Shown here piece after piece: positions 23,339 through 32,817 of a DNA stretch of 64,000 nt. Numbering within the stretch: the first letter of the stretch is position 1; each line of letters begins with the position of its first letter. The stretch is taken from the NCBI RefSeq assembly GCF_028446585.1, contig NZ_JAPFQL010000006.1, positions 1 to 64,000 of the forward strand. Direction: 5' to 3'. The DNA is from Intrasporangium calvum. Its GTDB lineage: Bacteria; Actinomycetota; Actinomycetes; Actinomycetales; Dermatophilaceae. The translations under genes were made by a program, and so were the position numbers. The notes under the pieces were generated by a model. The model did no database searches, had not been told where the DNA came from, and was given only the letters and a program-made list of their open reading frames with translations.

Positions 23339-25617
23339 CACTGACTCGGTCGTGGCGCACCGTCTCCCGGACGGTCGCCCTGACGGCACTGCTCGGCCTC
23401 ACCGCCCTCGTCCCGGCAGCCGGCGCCGTGCCCGGCGAGCCCGAGCCCGGGCGGCCGGCGACGGCCGACTCCCCCGCGGCCGCGGTCCCGAGGGTCGCCG
23501 CAGCCGACGACGAGGCCGTCATCACGCTGACGGCTGTCACCCCGACCGTCCTCGACGGCACGGGCAGGACGCGGGTCACGGGCAGCGTGACGGCTCCGGC
23601 TTCCGGCCCGCTCGTCGGAGCAGAGATCCGGCTCGTGCTCGGCTCGCAGCCCTTGACCGTCCGCACCGACATCGACCGGTGGGTCAAGCAGCACGGTGCG
23701 GCCGCGGGACGCACGGTGGCCCGGACGGCCAAGCCCCTGCCCGAGGTGCCGGCCGCGCAGACCGCGCCGTTCACCATCGACCTCGAGGAGTGGCAGGTCG
23801 CCGGGGCGGTCGGGTCGGGCGCCTTCGCCGCCGTGCCCGTCGCGATCGAGGCCTACCAACGCGGCGCGACGACCCCGATCGGGGCGGTCCGCACCTTCCT
23901 GGCCTGGCAGTCCCGCGTCGAGTTCGAGCCACTCCAGATCGCGCTCGCCATCCCCGTGACCCTCGACCCCGACGTCCGGCTCTTCTCGCGCGACGACGAC
24001 GTCCGGGAGAAGGCGTGGAGTCGCGCGGTCGGCCCCGGTTCCCGGGTCGACCGGATCGTCACCGGCACCGCCGGCTCCTACGCGACGTTGGGCGTCGATC
24101 CGGCGGTCCTCGTCGCCGGGCCGGGTGAGGTGTCCGGTGCCTTCGTGGGGGCCGACCCGACGCCGTCGACGACGCCGTCGGCCACCCCGTCGGCCACACC
24201 AACGGGGAGCGCCACCGGAGACCGCCCTGCTCCCGTCGAGCCGGGGACACCTCCCGCGTCATCGGATGCCGACCGGCTCGCCACGGCTCTGGCAGGGCGC
24301 AACCTGTTCGCTCTGCCGTACGCCGATGCGGACGTCGCCGCGACCGGAGCGCTCGACCCGACCAACGGCCTGGTCCGGGACCTCGTCGCCCGCGCCGCGA
24401 CCGTCGGTGAGCGCCTCGGAGAGCCGGTGCGAGGCGACATCGCCTGGCCGGTGGACGGCCTCCTGCCCGCGGGCCGGGCCGCAGCGGTGCAGTCCCTCCA
24501 CGCCACCTCGGCGACGCGCAAGGCTGCGGCGATCATCGTCAACCAGGCCGCGATCACCTCCACCTCTCCCTACACACCGACGGCCCGGCGGGTCTCGACC
24601 GAGGGCACTCCGCTCCTCGGCTCCGACGCCCGACTGTCCGCCCTGCTGCCCAAGCGCTCCGAGGCGACCGCCGTCCTCGCGACGCAACGGTTCCTCGCCG
24701 AGACGCTCGTCCTGCTCGGGGAGCGCCCCGGGACGGCACGCTCGGTCCTGCTCACGGCGCCCCGCAGCTACGACCCGGACCCCGCGGCCCTGTCGGCGTT
24801 CCTGCGGGCCACCACCGAGTCCGTCGCCTGGCTCGAGCCCGTCGCGATGGAGACGCTGCTCGGCGGCCACGGCAGCGACCGTGCGGTGCCCCAGGAGCAG
24901 CCGAGCAAGTCAGCCCGATCCACCGCTCCGAAGCCCACCTTGAGCTCGCTCCGGCTCATGCAGCTCGCCAAGCAGCGCGACACCCTCGACGCGGTGGCCA
25001 CGGTGCTCGAGGACGGCGCCTCGTTCGAGCGGACCTATGGCGCGCTCCTGGACGAGCTGGCCAGCGTCCGGTGGCGCTACCGGCCGGCGGCCTGGGCGGA
25101 GCTGAACAACTCGGTCAGCGCCGACGTGAAGGACGCCACCTCGGCCATCCGGGTCCTGCCCCGCCGAGTCAACTTCCTCGCCGAGAACGGCACGATACGG
25201 ATCCCCGTCCGCAACGGCCTCGACTATGCCGTCGAGGACCTGCGTCTCGTGGTCGTCCCGCTGAACCGGCGACTGCAGGTCCTGGAGCAGCCGGGGCCGG
25301 TCAGCATCGCGGCCGGCCCGGACGCCAGCCGCAACATCAGTGTGCGCGTCCACGCGGTGGCCGCGGGGCGGGCCGACCTGCTCGCCTACCTGACGACCGC
25401 CGACGGCACCCGCATCGGCTCAGAGGCCGTGATCCCCGTCTCGGTCAACCCACTCGACTCGACGTTCTACTGGATCGGCGGGGTGCTCGCAGGACTGGTG
25501 CTCCTCGCAGGCGTGATCCGCGCCGTCACCAAGGGGACGTCGCGCATCGAGGAGATCGGTGACCTCGAGACCGTCGCCGAGCGCGACGAGGCCGCGCAGG
25601 AGCGGAACCGCAGCTGA
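23335..25617 (+). CDS. DUF6049 secreted/membrane protein
   Basis: 760 residues. It has an N-terminal signal peptide (VALTALLGLTALVPAAGA), a long extracytoplasmic region, and a C-terminal membrane anchor at about residues 711-735 followed by a short acidic cytoplasmic tail. GTG start in a GTGA overlap with the NUDIX gene. In actinobacteria this family precedes the lipid II flippase gene murJ and is thought to work in cell-wall synthesis. Here murJ is missing and a pseudokinase gene begins about 48 bases downstream. Confidence 0.85.
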   Translation: MTLTRSWRTVSRTVALTALLGLTALVPAAGAVPGEPEPGRPATADSPAAAVPRVAAADDEAVITLTAVTPTVLDGTGRTRVTGSVTAPASGPLVGAEIRLVLGSQPLTVRTDIDRWVKQHGAAAGRTVARTAKPLPEVPAAQTAPFTIDLEEWQVAGAVGSGAFAAVPVAIEAYQRGATTPIGAVRTFLAWQSRVEFEPLQIALAIPVTLDPDVRLFSRDDDVREKAWSRAVGPGSRVDRIVTGTAGSYATLGVDPAVLVAGPGEVSGAFVGADPTPSTTPSATPSATPTGSATGDRPAPVEPGTPPASSDADRLATALAGRNLFALPYADADVAATGALDPTNGLVRDLVARAATVGERLGEPVRGDIAWPVDGLLPAGRAAAVQSLHATSATRKAAAIIVNQAAITSTSPYTPTARRVSTEGTPLLGSDARLSALLPKRSEATAVLATQRFLAETLVLLGERPGTARSVLLTAPRSYDPDPAALSAFLRATTESVAWLEPVAMETLLGGHGSDRAVPQEQPSKSARSTAPKPTLSSLRLMQLAKQRDTLDAVATVLEDGASFERTYGALLDELASVRWRYRPAAWAELNNSVSADVKDATSAIRVLPRRVNFLAENGTIRIPVRNGLDYAVEDLRLVVVPLNRRLQVLEQPGPVSIAAGPDASRNISVRVHAVAAGRADLLAYLTTADGTRIGSEAVIPVSVNPLDSTFYWIGGVLAGLVLLAGVIRAVTKGTSRIEEIGDLETVAERDEAAQERNRS

Positions 25618-25665
25618 CTCGCCCTAGTATGAAGCAGGCCACCAGCAGCGGAAGGGGTGACGAGG

Positions 25666-27570
25666 GTGCACGGAATCGGACCCGGGACCGTGCTCGGGGG
25701 ACGCTATGCCGTCACTCTGCGCACCTCCGAGACCCGGACGCACGAGCGGTGGCGCGCCGCGGACCAGACCCTCGACCGTGAGGTCGTCCTCGTGTGCTTC
25801 CCGGTGGGCTCGTCCGTCGCCGCGCCGACCCTCGACGCCGCCCGTCGCGCTGCCGCGATCGAGGACACCCGGCTCACCCGCGTCCTCGACGTCGGGATCG
25901 ACGGGGACACGGCCTTCATCGTCGAGGAGCCGCTGACGGGCGCCATGCCGATGTCCCACCTGCTCCAGGCCGGGGGCCTGCCCGCGGAGGAGGTGCGCCG
26001 GCTGGTCGGCGAGGCGGCCAGCGCGCTCGAGCGCGCCCGGCACCGTGGCCTGCACCACCTCGTGCTGACACCGTCGTCCCTCCTGCGCCTCCCCGACGGC
26101 GAGGTGAAGGTCCGCGGCCTCGCCATCGAGGCGGCACTCAGCGACGCAGACCTGGCCTCGGACGAGCGGGCCTCGCGCGTCGACGCCGTGGGGCTGGTCA
26201 AGCTCATCTACGCCGGCCTCACCGCACGGTGGCCCGCCACGCCCGGTGGGCAGACGCCGGTTCGGCCGGTCGGCCTCGAGCCCGCGCCCAGCGTCGTCGG
26301 CGGCGTCGCTGCTCCGTCCGAGATCGCTGTCGGAATCCCCAACGACCTCGACCTCATCTGCCGCATGACCCTCAACGAGGACCGCGGCCCGATCTCGCCC
26401 GGCGACCTCGCGCTCCAGATCGCACCCTGGCCGTCCGAGCAGCCCACGAGCGATGGTGCGAGCGGCATCCGGCTCCCGGCCGCGCAGGTCGGTGACGGCG
26501 CCGGCCGCCAGTCGCCGCCCGTCGCACAGCGCTACACCCCACCCCCGGGGCGCAGCAGTGGCGACCTCTACTCGCGCCTGTCCGGTGCGGCAGGAGGGGC
26601 CGTGGCAGGAGGGGCCGGGGCAGGGCAGATTGCGGCCAAGGGGGCTGAGCCCGCTGGGTCGGCGGCCCTCGCCGCGCCGGGCACCTCAGCCAGTGTCGGT
26701 GGCGCTGCTGCTGGCGCTGCTGCTGGTGCCGCGAGCGGGATCGGCGAGCGGATCGGCTCCTTTGCCCGGGCGGCCGCCGAGAAGTCACGGCTCCCCGACC
26801 TGACAGGTGACCAGTTCGAGGGGGAGGACATCGCCCTCGCCGAGGCCCTCGAGGAGGCGCCGAGGACGCGGCTCGAGCCGCCACTGCCCGTCTTGGGTGG
26901 CACGCCTGAGGGCCCGTCGGGCGCCCAGTCCCGGATCGCGTTGGCGATCGTCGGGGCCCTCGTCCTCGTCGCCCTGGTCATCGGGATCAACAACGTCGCC
27001 AAGATCGGCGAGTCGGACAGTCCGGCCGAGGCCCGTCCCACGGTCACGGTGACGCGGACGAACACGACACCCGAGCCCTCAGCGACGGCGTCGCAGCCGT
27101 CGACCCCCAGCACGACCACCCAGGCGCCGCCGGCTGAGCCGGTCCGCATCGTCGGTGGCTCCAGCTTCGACCCCCAGGACGACGGTGAGGAGAGCCCTCG
27201 ACTGGTCCCCCTCGCCTTCGACGGCGACCCGGAGACCGCGTGGAAGTCGCGGTGGTACGCCACCGACACCTACAACCGCAGCAAGGAAGGGGTCGGTCTC
27301 GTCCTCGACCTCAGCGCCCCCACCGTGGTCCGCGAGGTGGAGCTGACCCTGCCGGCCGCGCAGGACGTCACGGTCTATCTCACCGACGAGGCACAGCTCG
27401 AGGGCGCTCAGCAGATCGGGCAGATCCGCGACACGAGTGGCACGGTGACGATCAAGGCCCCCCGGGACATCGAGCCCGGCACCAAGCTCATCGTCTGGGT
27501 GACGCGCCCGGCGCCGGACGAGGCACCCACCCACCACCGGGCCCAGATCGCCGAAGTGGTGGTGCGCTGA
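25666..27570 (+). CDS. Membrane pseudokinase with discoidin-like C-terminal domain
   Basis: 634 residues. The N-terminal kinase fold (about 1-250) lacks the catalytic residues: no Lys where VAIK is expected (EVVLVCFPVG), LHHLVLTP in place of HRD, and VRGLA in place of DFG. An Ala/Gly-rich linker, one membrane segment (about 423-445) and a Thr/Pro linker follow. The extracytoplasmic domain resembles F5/8 type C carbohydrate-binding modules. In mycobacteria the same domains are fused to MurJ; here they stand alone. GTG 25666 follows AAGGGG by 8 bases and was preferred to GTG 25657. Confidence 0.85.
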   Translation: MHGIGPGTVLGGRYAVTLRTSETRTHERWRAADQTLDREVVLVCFPVGSSVAAPTLDAARRAAAIEDTRLTRVLDVGIDGDTAFIVEEPLTGAMPMSHLLQAGGLPAEEVRRLVGEAASALERARHRGLHHLVLTPSSLLRLPDGEVKVRGLAIEAALSDADLASDERASRVDAVGLVKLIYAGLTARWPATPGGQTPVRPVGLEPAPSVVGGVAAPSEIAVGIPNDLDLICRMTLNEDRGPISPGDLALQIAPWPSEQPTSDGASGIRLPAAQVGDGAGRQSPPVAQRYTPPPGRSSGDLYSRLSGAAGGAVAGGAGAGQIAAKGAEPAGSAALAAPGTSASVGGAAAGAAAGAASGIGERIGSFARAAAEKSRLPDLTGDQFEGEDIALAEALEEAPRTRLEPPLPVLGGTPEGPSGAQSRIALAIVGALVLVALVIGINNVAKIGESDSPAEARPTVTVTRTNTTPEPSATASQPSTPSTTTQAPPAEPVRIVGGSSFDPQDDGEESPRLVPLAFDGDPETAWKSRWYATDTYNRSKEGVGLVLDLSAPTVVREVELTLPAAQDVTVYLTDEAQLEGAQQIGQIRDTSGTVTIKAPRDIEPGTKLIVWVTRPAPDEAPTHHRAQIAEVVVR

Positions 27571-27573
27571 CCG

Positions 27574-28152
27574 GTGGGCCCAGTCACGCCCCTGAGTCTC
27601 GCCGAGGCCAGTGACAGCGAGCTCCTCGCCCGGCACGTCGCCGGCGACGATCACGCCTTCGGCGAGCTCTTCCGCCGGCACAAGGACCGGATGTGGGCCG
27701 TCGCCCTGCGGACCTGCCGCGACCCGGAGCTCGCGGCGGACGCCGTGCAGGACGGTTTCATCTCGGCGTTCCGGCGGGCGGGCTCCTTCCGCGGTGACGC
27801 TGCGGTCACGACGTGGCTGCACCGGATCATCGTCAACGCCTGCCTCGACCGGTTGCGCCGGGTCCGACCCACGTCGCCGCTTCCGGAGTACGACCTGGCC
27901 GACCACCGCGACCACCACTCCTCGACCGAGGTCCGACTCGACGTCGAGGAGGCGCTGGCCCGGCTGCCCGACGGTCAGCGCGCTGCGCTGGTCCTCGTGG
28001 ACATGCATGCCGTGCCGGTCGCCGAGGCGGCCCAGATCCTCGGGGTGGCAGAGGGGACCATCAAGTCGCGGTGCGCGCGGGGTCGGGCCGCGCTCGCCGA
28101 GCATCTCGGCCTGCTGGCGGGGGAACCGGAGACCGGTCCTCGCACGTCGTAG
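27574..28152 (+). CDS. sigM: ECF sigma factor SigM
   Basis: 192 residues, region 2 (DDHAFGELFRRHKDRMWAVA, then AADAVQDGFISAFRRAG) and region 4 (VPVAEAAQILGVAEGTIKSR). It begins 3 bases after the pseudokinase gene and precedes an anti-sigma-type gene and trxBA, the standard actinobacterial sigM locus. GTG start. It probably responds to envelope or redox stress. Confidence 0.92.
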   Translation: MGPVTPLSLAEASDSELLARHVAGDDHAFGELFRRHKDRMWAVALRTCRDPELAADAVQDGFISAFRRAGSFRGDAAVTTWLHRIIVNACLDRLRRVRPTSPLPEYDLADHRDHHSSTEVRLDVEEALARLPDGQRAALVLVDMHAVPVAEAAQILGVAEGTIKSRCARGRAALAEHLGLLAGEPETGPRTS

Positions 28153-28246
28153 CACGAGGTCGGTTCCATGAGCGGGGAGTCTGGGACAGGCCACACCGTC
28201 CTCCATAGACAACCGCACCACTCCTGAAGGACCGTGAAGGAACATC

Positions 28247-29092
28247 GTGGACCACCCCCGGCAGACCCCTGACACCGGAGACGAGACCCCGGACGCCCGG
28301 CTCCTCGACGCCGCGACGGAGGCCCGCGTGCGTCAGCTGCTGGCAGCGGCGGCCGACCCCGGGCCGATGCCGGAGCGCGTGGCCCAGCGCATCGAGTCGC
28401 TGCTGACCGACGAGGTGGCGCTGCGGGTCGATCCCGGACCCCTCCAGGGCCCCCTCCAAGGCCTCCTCCAGGGCGCCGACCGGGACGCGGCCGTCCTGGC
28501 CCCGCTCATTCGCCAGCGGCAGCGCCCGCGGCCGCTGTTCGCCCTGGCGGCAGTCGCTGCAGCTGCCGCCGTCGTCGCCGTGGGCGGTTCGGCGCTGCAC
28601 CTCAACAAGCGCACCAACGGCGTCGCGTCGCTGGGCAACCCCGGCGCGGTCGTCACCACTCCGGGGGCGCCGACGGTGACGCCCACAGTGACGGCGACGG
28701 TGACGCCGACCGTCACCGGTCCCATCCCCCCGCCGGTGGGGCGCTCCCACCCCAACCTCCACATCCAGCTCTCGTCCACGGACTACACGGCCGGCGACCT
28801 CCCGGCCCAGGCCCGGCAGCTCCTCAGCAGCCCGAGCGCCCCGCTCGAGGTCCTGGCCGCCGAAGCGCCGACCCTCGGGCCGATCGCCACCGAGGTGGGC
28901 CTGCTCTCCTGCCTTCGGGCCCACGCCCTCCCCACCGACGTGCCGGTCCATGTCGACCTGGCCACCTACGAGGGCCAACCGGCGGCTGTGATCGTGGTCA
29001 CCCAAGCCGATGGCAGCACCGTCCGGGTCGTCGAGCGGACGTGCACGGAGGCCGCACCGGAGGCGCTCACCGAGCCCGTGCCGGTGCCGTAG
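28247..29092 (+). CDS. Membrane protein in sigM operon, probable anti-SigM
   Basis: 281 residues. An acidic cytoplasmic N-terminus (1-100) contains a short tandem repeat GPLQGPLQGLLQG, followed by one membrane segment near residues 100-118, a Thr/Val/Pro-rich linker with repeated TVTPTVT, and an extracytoplasmic domain ending in a Cys pair (LLSCLRA and RTCTE). GTG start six bases after AAGGA. Position after sigM and topology match the RsmA-type anti-sigma place; no zinc motif HxxxCxxC is present, so inhibition of SigM is inference. Confidence 0.7.
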   Translation: MDHPRQTPDTGDETPDARLLDAATEARVRQLLAAAADPGPMPERVAQRIESLLTDEVALRVDPGPLQGPLQGLLQGADRDAAVLAPLIRQRQRPRPLFALAAVAAAAAVVAVGGSALHLNKRTNGVASLGNPGAVVTTPGAPTVTPTVTATVTPTVTGPIPPPVGRSHPNLHIQLSSTDYTAGDLPAQARQLLSSPSAPLEVLAAEAPTLGPIATEVGLLSCLRAHALPTDVPVHVDLATYEGQPAAVIVVTQADGSTVRVVERTCTEAAPEALTEPVPVP

Positions 29093-29114
29093 GCCCCGTT
29101 CGCGGGCGCAGGTT

Positions 29115-29130
29115 CGTATGCCGCTGGGCC
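29115..29130 (+). repeat. Dispersed repeat, single copy
   Basis: CGTATGCCGCTGGGCC, 22 bases after the stop of the putative anti-sigma gene, then a GGCCGGCC palindrome. Confidence 0.7.
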
Positions 29131-29164
29131 GGCCCCCACACGCTGGCGTGCCGGGTGCCGGGAT

Positions 29165-29190
29165 GGAATAGTCCACGCCTAGGATCGGTT
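29165..29190 (+). promoter_or_regulatory. SigR/SigH-type promoter for trxBA
   Basis: GGAATA at 29165 and GGTT at 29187, separated by 16 bases. They match the GGGAAT-N16-GTT thiol-stress promoter pattern known for trxBA in Streptomyces and mycobacteria, 75 bases before the trxB start. Confidence 0.6.
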
Positions 29191-29264
29191 GAGCCAGACA
29201 GCACCGTCCTGCCTGCCCCAAGGGTCCTTCGGCGGTGCGTTCCCCGGTATAGGAGCACCACGTC

Positions 29265-30293
29265 ATGTCCGACGTCCGCAACGTCATCATCATCGGTTCG
29301 GGGCCTGCTGGATACACCGCAGCTGTCTATGCGGCCCGTGCGAACCTCCGCCCGCTCGTCTTCGAGGGTGCGGTCACGGCCGGTGGCGCCCTGATGAACA
29401 CCACCGAGGTCGAGAACTTCCCCGGCTTCCGCGACGGCATCATGGGCCCGGCTCTCATGGAGGAGATGCGCGCCCAGGCCGAGCGGTTCGGCGCCGAGCT
29501 GATCACGGATGATGTGACGTCCGTCGACCTGAGCGGTGACGTCAAGACCGTCACCGACGGCGCCGGCACCACCTACTCGGCCCACTCGGTCATCCTCGCG
29601 ATGGGCTCTGCCTACCGTGAGCTCGGGCTCCCCCGCGAGCGGGAGCTCTCCGGCCACGGTGTCTCCTGGTGCGCGACGTGTGACGGCTTCTTCTTCCGCG
29701 ACCAGGACATCGCCGTCGTCGGTGGCGGCGACTCCGCCATCGAGGAGGCCACCTTCCTCACCAAGTTCGCGCGGTCGGTGACCATCGTGCACCGCCGCGA
29801 CGAGCTGCGCGCCAGCAAGATCATGGCCGAGCGCGCGTTCGCCAACGACAAGATCAGCTTTGCCTGGAACAGCGAGGTGGCCGAGATCCACGGCGCCGAC
29901 AAGCTGACCGGAGTGACGCTGCGCGACACCGTCACCGGCGAGACGCGCGAGCTGGCCATCACCGGTCTCTTCGTTGCCATCGGCCACGACCCGCGCAACG
30001 AGCTCGTCAAGGGCGTCGTCGAGCTGGACGACGCGGGATACGTCACGGTTGACGGTCGGTCCACCCGCACGAGCGTTGCCGGCGTCTTTGCCTGTGGGGA
30101 CCTCGTCGACCACACTTACCGTCAGGCGATCACAGCGGCCGGCACCGGCTGCTCCGCGGCCCTCGACGCCGAGCACTACCTCGCCGCGCTCGAGGACGCC
30201 GACTCGCCCGAGCAGGCGGCCGACCAGGCCGCGCTCATCGACGAGACGGACGCCGGGCCCATCCCGACGACCACCGTCAGCGCCAACGCCTAG
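29265..30293 (+). CDS. trxB: Thioredoxin reductase
   Basis: 342-residue FAD/NADPH enzyme that reduces thioredoxin. FAD motif [10 protein letters not shown] at the N-terminus; redox centre WCATCDG near residue 135; NADPH motif [13 protein letters not shown] tail motif GVFACGDL. First gene of trxBA, with a likely SigR/SigH-type promoter upstream. A C-terminal hydrophilic tail of about 25 residues exceeds the usual end. Confidence 0.97.
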   Translation: MSDVRNVIIIGSGPAGYTAAVYAARANLRPLVFEGAVTAGGALMNTTEVENFPGFRDGIMGPALMEEMRAQAERFGAELITDDVTSVDLSGDVKTVTDGAGTTYSAHSVILAMGSAYRELGLPRERELSGHGVSWCATCDGFFFRDQDIAVVGGGDSAIEEATFLTKFARSVTIVHRRDELRASKIMAERAFANDKISFAWNSEVAEIHGADKLTGVTLRDTVTGETRELAITGLFVAIGHDPRNELVKGVVELDDAGYVTVDGRSTRTSVAGVFACGDLVDHTYRQAITAAGTGCSAALDAEHYLAALEDADSPEQAADQAALIDETDAGPIPTTTVSANA

Positions 30294-30337
30294 CCTCACA
30301 TCGCAGCACCGACCACACGAGAGGGAGACACCCACCG

Positions 30338-30661
30338 ATGGCACTCAAGGAAACAACCGACGCCACCTTCGCCGATGACGTGCTCATGAGCGAGAAGCCC
30401 GTTCTCGTCGACTTCTGGGCGGAGTGGTGTGGTCCCTGCCGGAAGGTCGCCCCGATCCTCGAGGAGATCAACGAGCAGTACGGCGACAAGATCGAGGTCG
30501 TCAAGCTCGACACGGACTCCAACATGGACACGGCTGCTCGCTACGGTGTCGTCTCGATCCCGACGCTCAACGTGTACGTCAAGGGCCAGGTCGTCAAGAG
30601 CATCGTCGGCGCGCACCCCAAGCCCAAGCTGCTCCGCGAGCTCGAGGAGTTCATCTCCTGA
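30338..30661 (+). CDS. trxA: Thioredoxin
   Basis: 107 residues with active site WCGPC (near residue 30) and the cis-proline motif SIPTL. The small cytoplasmic protein is reduced by TrxB, 44 bases upstream in the same operon, and keeps cytosolic protein thiols reduced. GAGGGAG ribosome site upstream of the ATG. Confidence 0.97.
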   Translation: MALKETTDATFADDVLMSEKPVLVDFWAEWCGPCRKVAPILEEINEQYGDKIEVVKLDTDSNMDTAARYGVVSIPTLNVYVKGQVVKSIVGAHPKPKLLRELEEFIS

Positions 30662-30767
30662 CCGGCTGTCCCTGAGGGGAGGCCCGGCCCGGAGGGGTGG
30701 TCCGCCGGTGGCGGGGCCGCCCCTTCGGCGTACTACAGTGCACAGGTCCCGTTCCGGAAGGATCCCC

Positions 30768-32018
30768 GTGTCACCTCAGCCGGCCGTCGTGCTCCGACGT
30801 GGCGACTCCGGTCCCGCGGTCGCCGACGTGTGTGACCGCCTCATCGTCACGGGCGACCTCGCGTCCTCGTGGGCCGATCGCACCGCACCGCGGGACACGG
30901 CCGTCTTCGACGACGAGGTCGAGCGGGCCGTCAAGTCGTTCCAGCAACGACGCGGCCTCATCGTCGACGGCGTCGTGGGACGGTCCACCTACTCCGTGCT
31001 CGACGGGGCCCGATGGTCGCTCGGTGACCGCGTCCTGCGGTTCGTCCCCGACCACTTCCTGGAGGGTGACGACGTCGGGCGGCTCCAGGCGCGGCTCGTC
31101 GAGCTCGGCTTCACGCTCGGCAAGGTCGACGGCATCCATGGCCCGGCCACCGACACCGCCCTGAGGTCCTTCCAGGCCGCGGTCGGCCTGACCTCCGACG
31201 GGATCCTCGGCCCCGAGACGCTCCGCGCCTTCGACGCGCTCCGAAGGTCCGTCACGGGCGGATCCGCCAACGCGCTCCGCGAGCGCGAGCACATCCGCCG
31301 GGGTGGCTTCAGTCTGACCGGACGCACTGTGGTGCTCGACCCCGGACACGGCGGCAGCGATCCCGGTGTCATCGGTCACGGTCTCGTCGAGGCGGAGCTC
31401 GCCCTCGACCTCGCCAGGCGCATCGAGGGGCGACTGACCGCCCACGGCGTTGAGGTCGTCTTCACGCGGACCGGCACCTCGGGTGGTGAGGAGGTCGACC
31501 GCGCCGCCTTCGCCAACTCCCTCGACGCCGACCTCGTCCTGTCGATCCACAGCGACCACTCGGCGGCCACCGCTGCCCACGGCGTCGCGACCTTCTTCTA
31601 CGGCCACGGCGACCCGGGGCGACAGTCGCCCGGGGCCTGGTCCACCATCGGCGAGCACTTCGCCGAGCTGCTCCTGCGTGAGGTCGTCGCCCGCACCGGC
31701 TTGATCGACTGCCGCTCACACCCCCGCACCTGGCCACTGCTGCGGCGCACCAGGATGCCTGCCGTCCGGCTCGACGTCGGCTACCTCAGCCACCCGCATG
31801 ACGCGGAAGTGCTCTCCGACCCCCAGACCCGCGACCGCATCGCGGAGGGCGTCGTCGTCGCCCTGCAACGTCTCTACCTCGGCGACGCCGACACGGCCCG
31901 CACCGGCGTGCTCAAACTCGCTGACCTTCGCCGACACATCGAACGCGCCCGTGCGACAGGGGAACTCGGCGCTCCCCCACCCGTCATGCCTCGTGTTGCC
32001 CCTCCCGGGACGGACTGA
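30768..32018 (+). CDS. cwlM: CwlM-like peptidoglycan amidase-fold protein
   Basis: 416 residues. Two N-terminal peptidoglycan-binding repeats (about 5-75 and 90-155, e.g. VKSFQQRRGLIVDGVVG) precede an amidase_3 domain with LDPGHGGSDPG and SIHSDHS. There is no signal peptide, as in mycobacterial CwlM, which is cytoplasmic and activates MurA rather than cutting peptidoglycan. The GTG at 30768 follows GGAAGG by 7 bases; longer frames upstream cover trxA and are not coding. Position after trxA is standard. Confidence 0.9.
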   Translation: MSPQPAVVLRRGDSGPAVADVCDRLIVTGDLASSWADRTAPRDTAVFDDEVERAVKSFQQRRGLIVDGVVGRSTYSVLDGARWSLGDRVLRFVPDHFLEGDDVGRLQARLVELGFTLGKVDGIHGPATDTALRSFQAAVGLTSDGILGPETLRAFDALRRSVTGGSANALREREHIRRGGFSLTGRTVVLDPGHGGSDPGVIGHGLVEAELALDLARRIEGRLTAHGVEVVFTRTGTSGGEEVDRAAFANSLDADLVLSIHSDHSAATAAHGVATFFYGHGDPGRQSPGAWSTIGEHFAELLLREVVARTGLIDCRSHPRTWPLLRRTRMPAVRLDVGYLSHPHDAEVLSDPQTRDRIAEGVVVALQRLYLGDADTARTGVLKLADLRRHIERARATGELGAPPPVMPRVAPPGTD

Positions 32019-32053
32019 CCCGGCAGACCCTGCCGCCTCCGGCCAGGGGATCC

Positions 32054-32746
32054 TCAGGGTCCCTCCACGGAGCGAGCCCGCGTCGCACCGTCAGGGTGGG
32101 TGTCCGGGACCGGACGCACGCCCGGCACCTTGGCGAGGACCCGGCTCACCGCGGCCGCGACCTCCTCCCGCACCGTCACGACAGTCCTCAGGTCGAGCCG
32201 GAGCCTCGGGTAGGCGGGGTGGTCCCGCGCCACCCGGAAGCCCACCTGCTCCAGGAAGGCCGCCTCCAGGACGCAGGGGTGCCTGCGGACGGCGGTCGGG
32301 CGGGCGCCGATGACGTCGATGGAGCGGGCCCGATGCTGCAGCGCCTCCTTGACGGCGCCCTGGACGAGCACCTTGCGCAGCCCCCGACCCTGCAGGTCCG
32401 CGTTGACCCGCACGGTGAGGAGCATCAAGGTCGAGGGATCGGAGGGAGCGGTCGGGAACGCCGCGAGACGCGGGACGTGACGGGCCGGAGCGATGAGCAC
32501 GTTGCCTGCCGGGCGACCGTCGACGTAGGCAACGCGTCCGGGTGGTCCCCAGTCGGCCGTCACCTCGCGGACCCAGTCCGCGAGGAGGTCCACCGGTTCC
32601 CGCGTGACCACCGCGCCGTTGCGCGGCACCGTCTGCCAGAACGTGCACAGCGCCGAGTCGCCCGCGAGGTCAGCGACGCGATCGACGGTCAACGGACGCA
32701 GGTCACGCACGGGGCGACTCCCGCCAGCGGCGTTCCATGAACCCAT
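32054..32746 (-). CDS. GNAT-family N-acetyltransferase
   Basis: 230 residues; the acetyl-CoA-binding motif is NADLQGRGLRKVLVQGAV. The acceptor is unknown. The open frame extends to 32797, but those extra codons are the dispersed repeat. The ATG at 32746 (MGSWNAAGG) after GGTGGGA is preferred. It is convergent with cwlM and divergent from the GST-like gene. Confidence 0.85.
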   Translation of the reverse strand: MGSWNAAGGSRPVRDLRPLTVDRVADLAGDSALCTFWQTVPRNGAVVTREPVDLLADWVREVTADWGPPGRVAYVDGRPAGNVLIAPARHVPRLAAFPTAPSDPSTLMLLTVRVNADLQGRGLRKVLVQGAVKEALQHRARSIDVIGARPTAVRRHPCVLEAAFLEQVGFRVARDHPAYPRLRLDLRTVVTVREEVAAAVSRVLAKVPGVRPVPDTHPDGATRARSVEGP

Positions 32747-32784
32747 TCTGTCCCACCGCCGAAGGAGACGAGCGCGCCGGAGCC

Positions 32785-32801
32785 AGCCCAGCGGCATACG
32801 G
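32785..32801 (-). repeat. Dispersed repeat in a divergent promoter region
   Basis: AGCCCAGCGGCATACGG between the divergent GNAT and GST-like genes, 17 bases before the latter's start. Confidence 0.7.
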
Positions 32802-32817
32802 TATCTATCGTGGGGTC

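Noticed and set aside
22691-23389. Extension of pcnB upstream
   Set aside because: It is antisense to the NUDIX gene and reads through the repeat pair.
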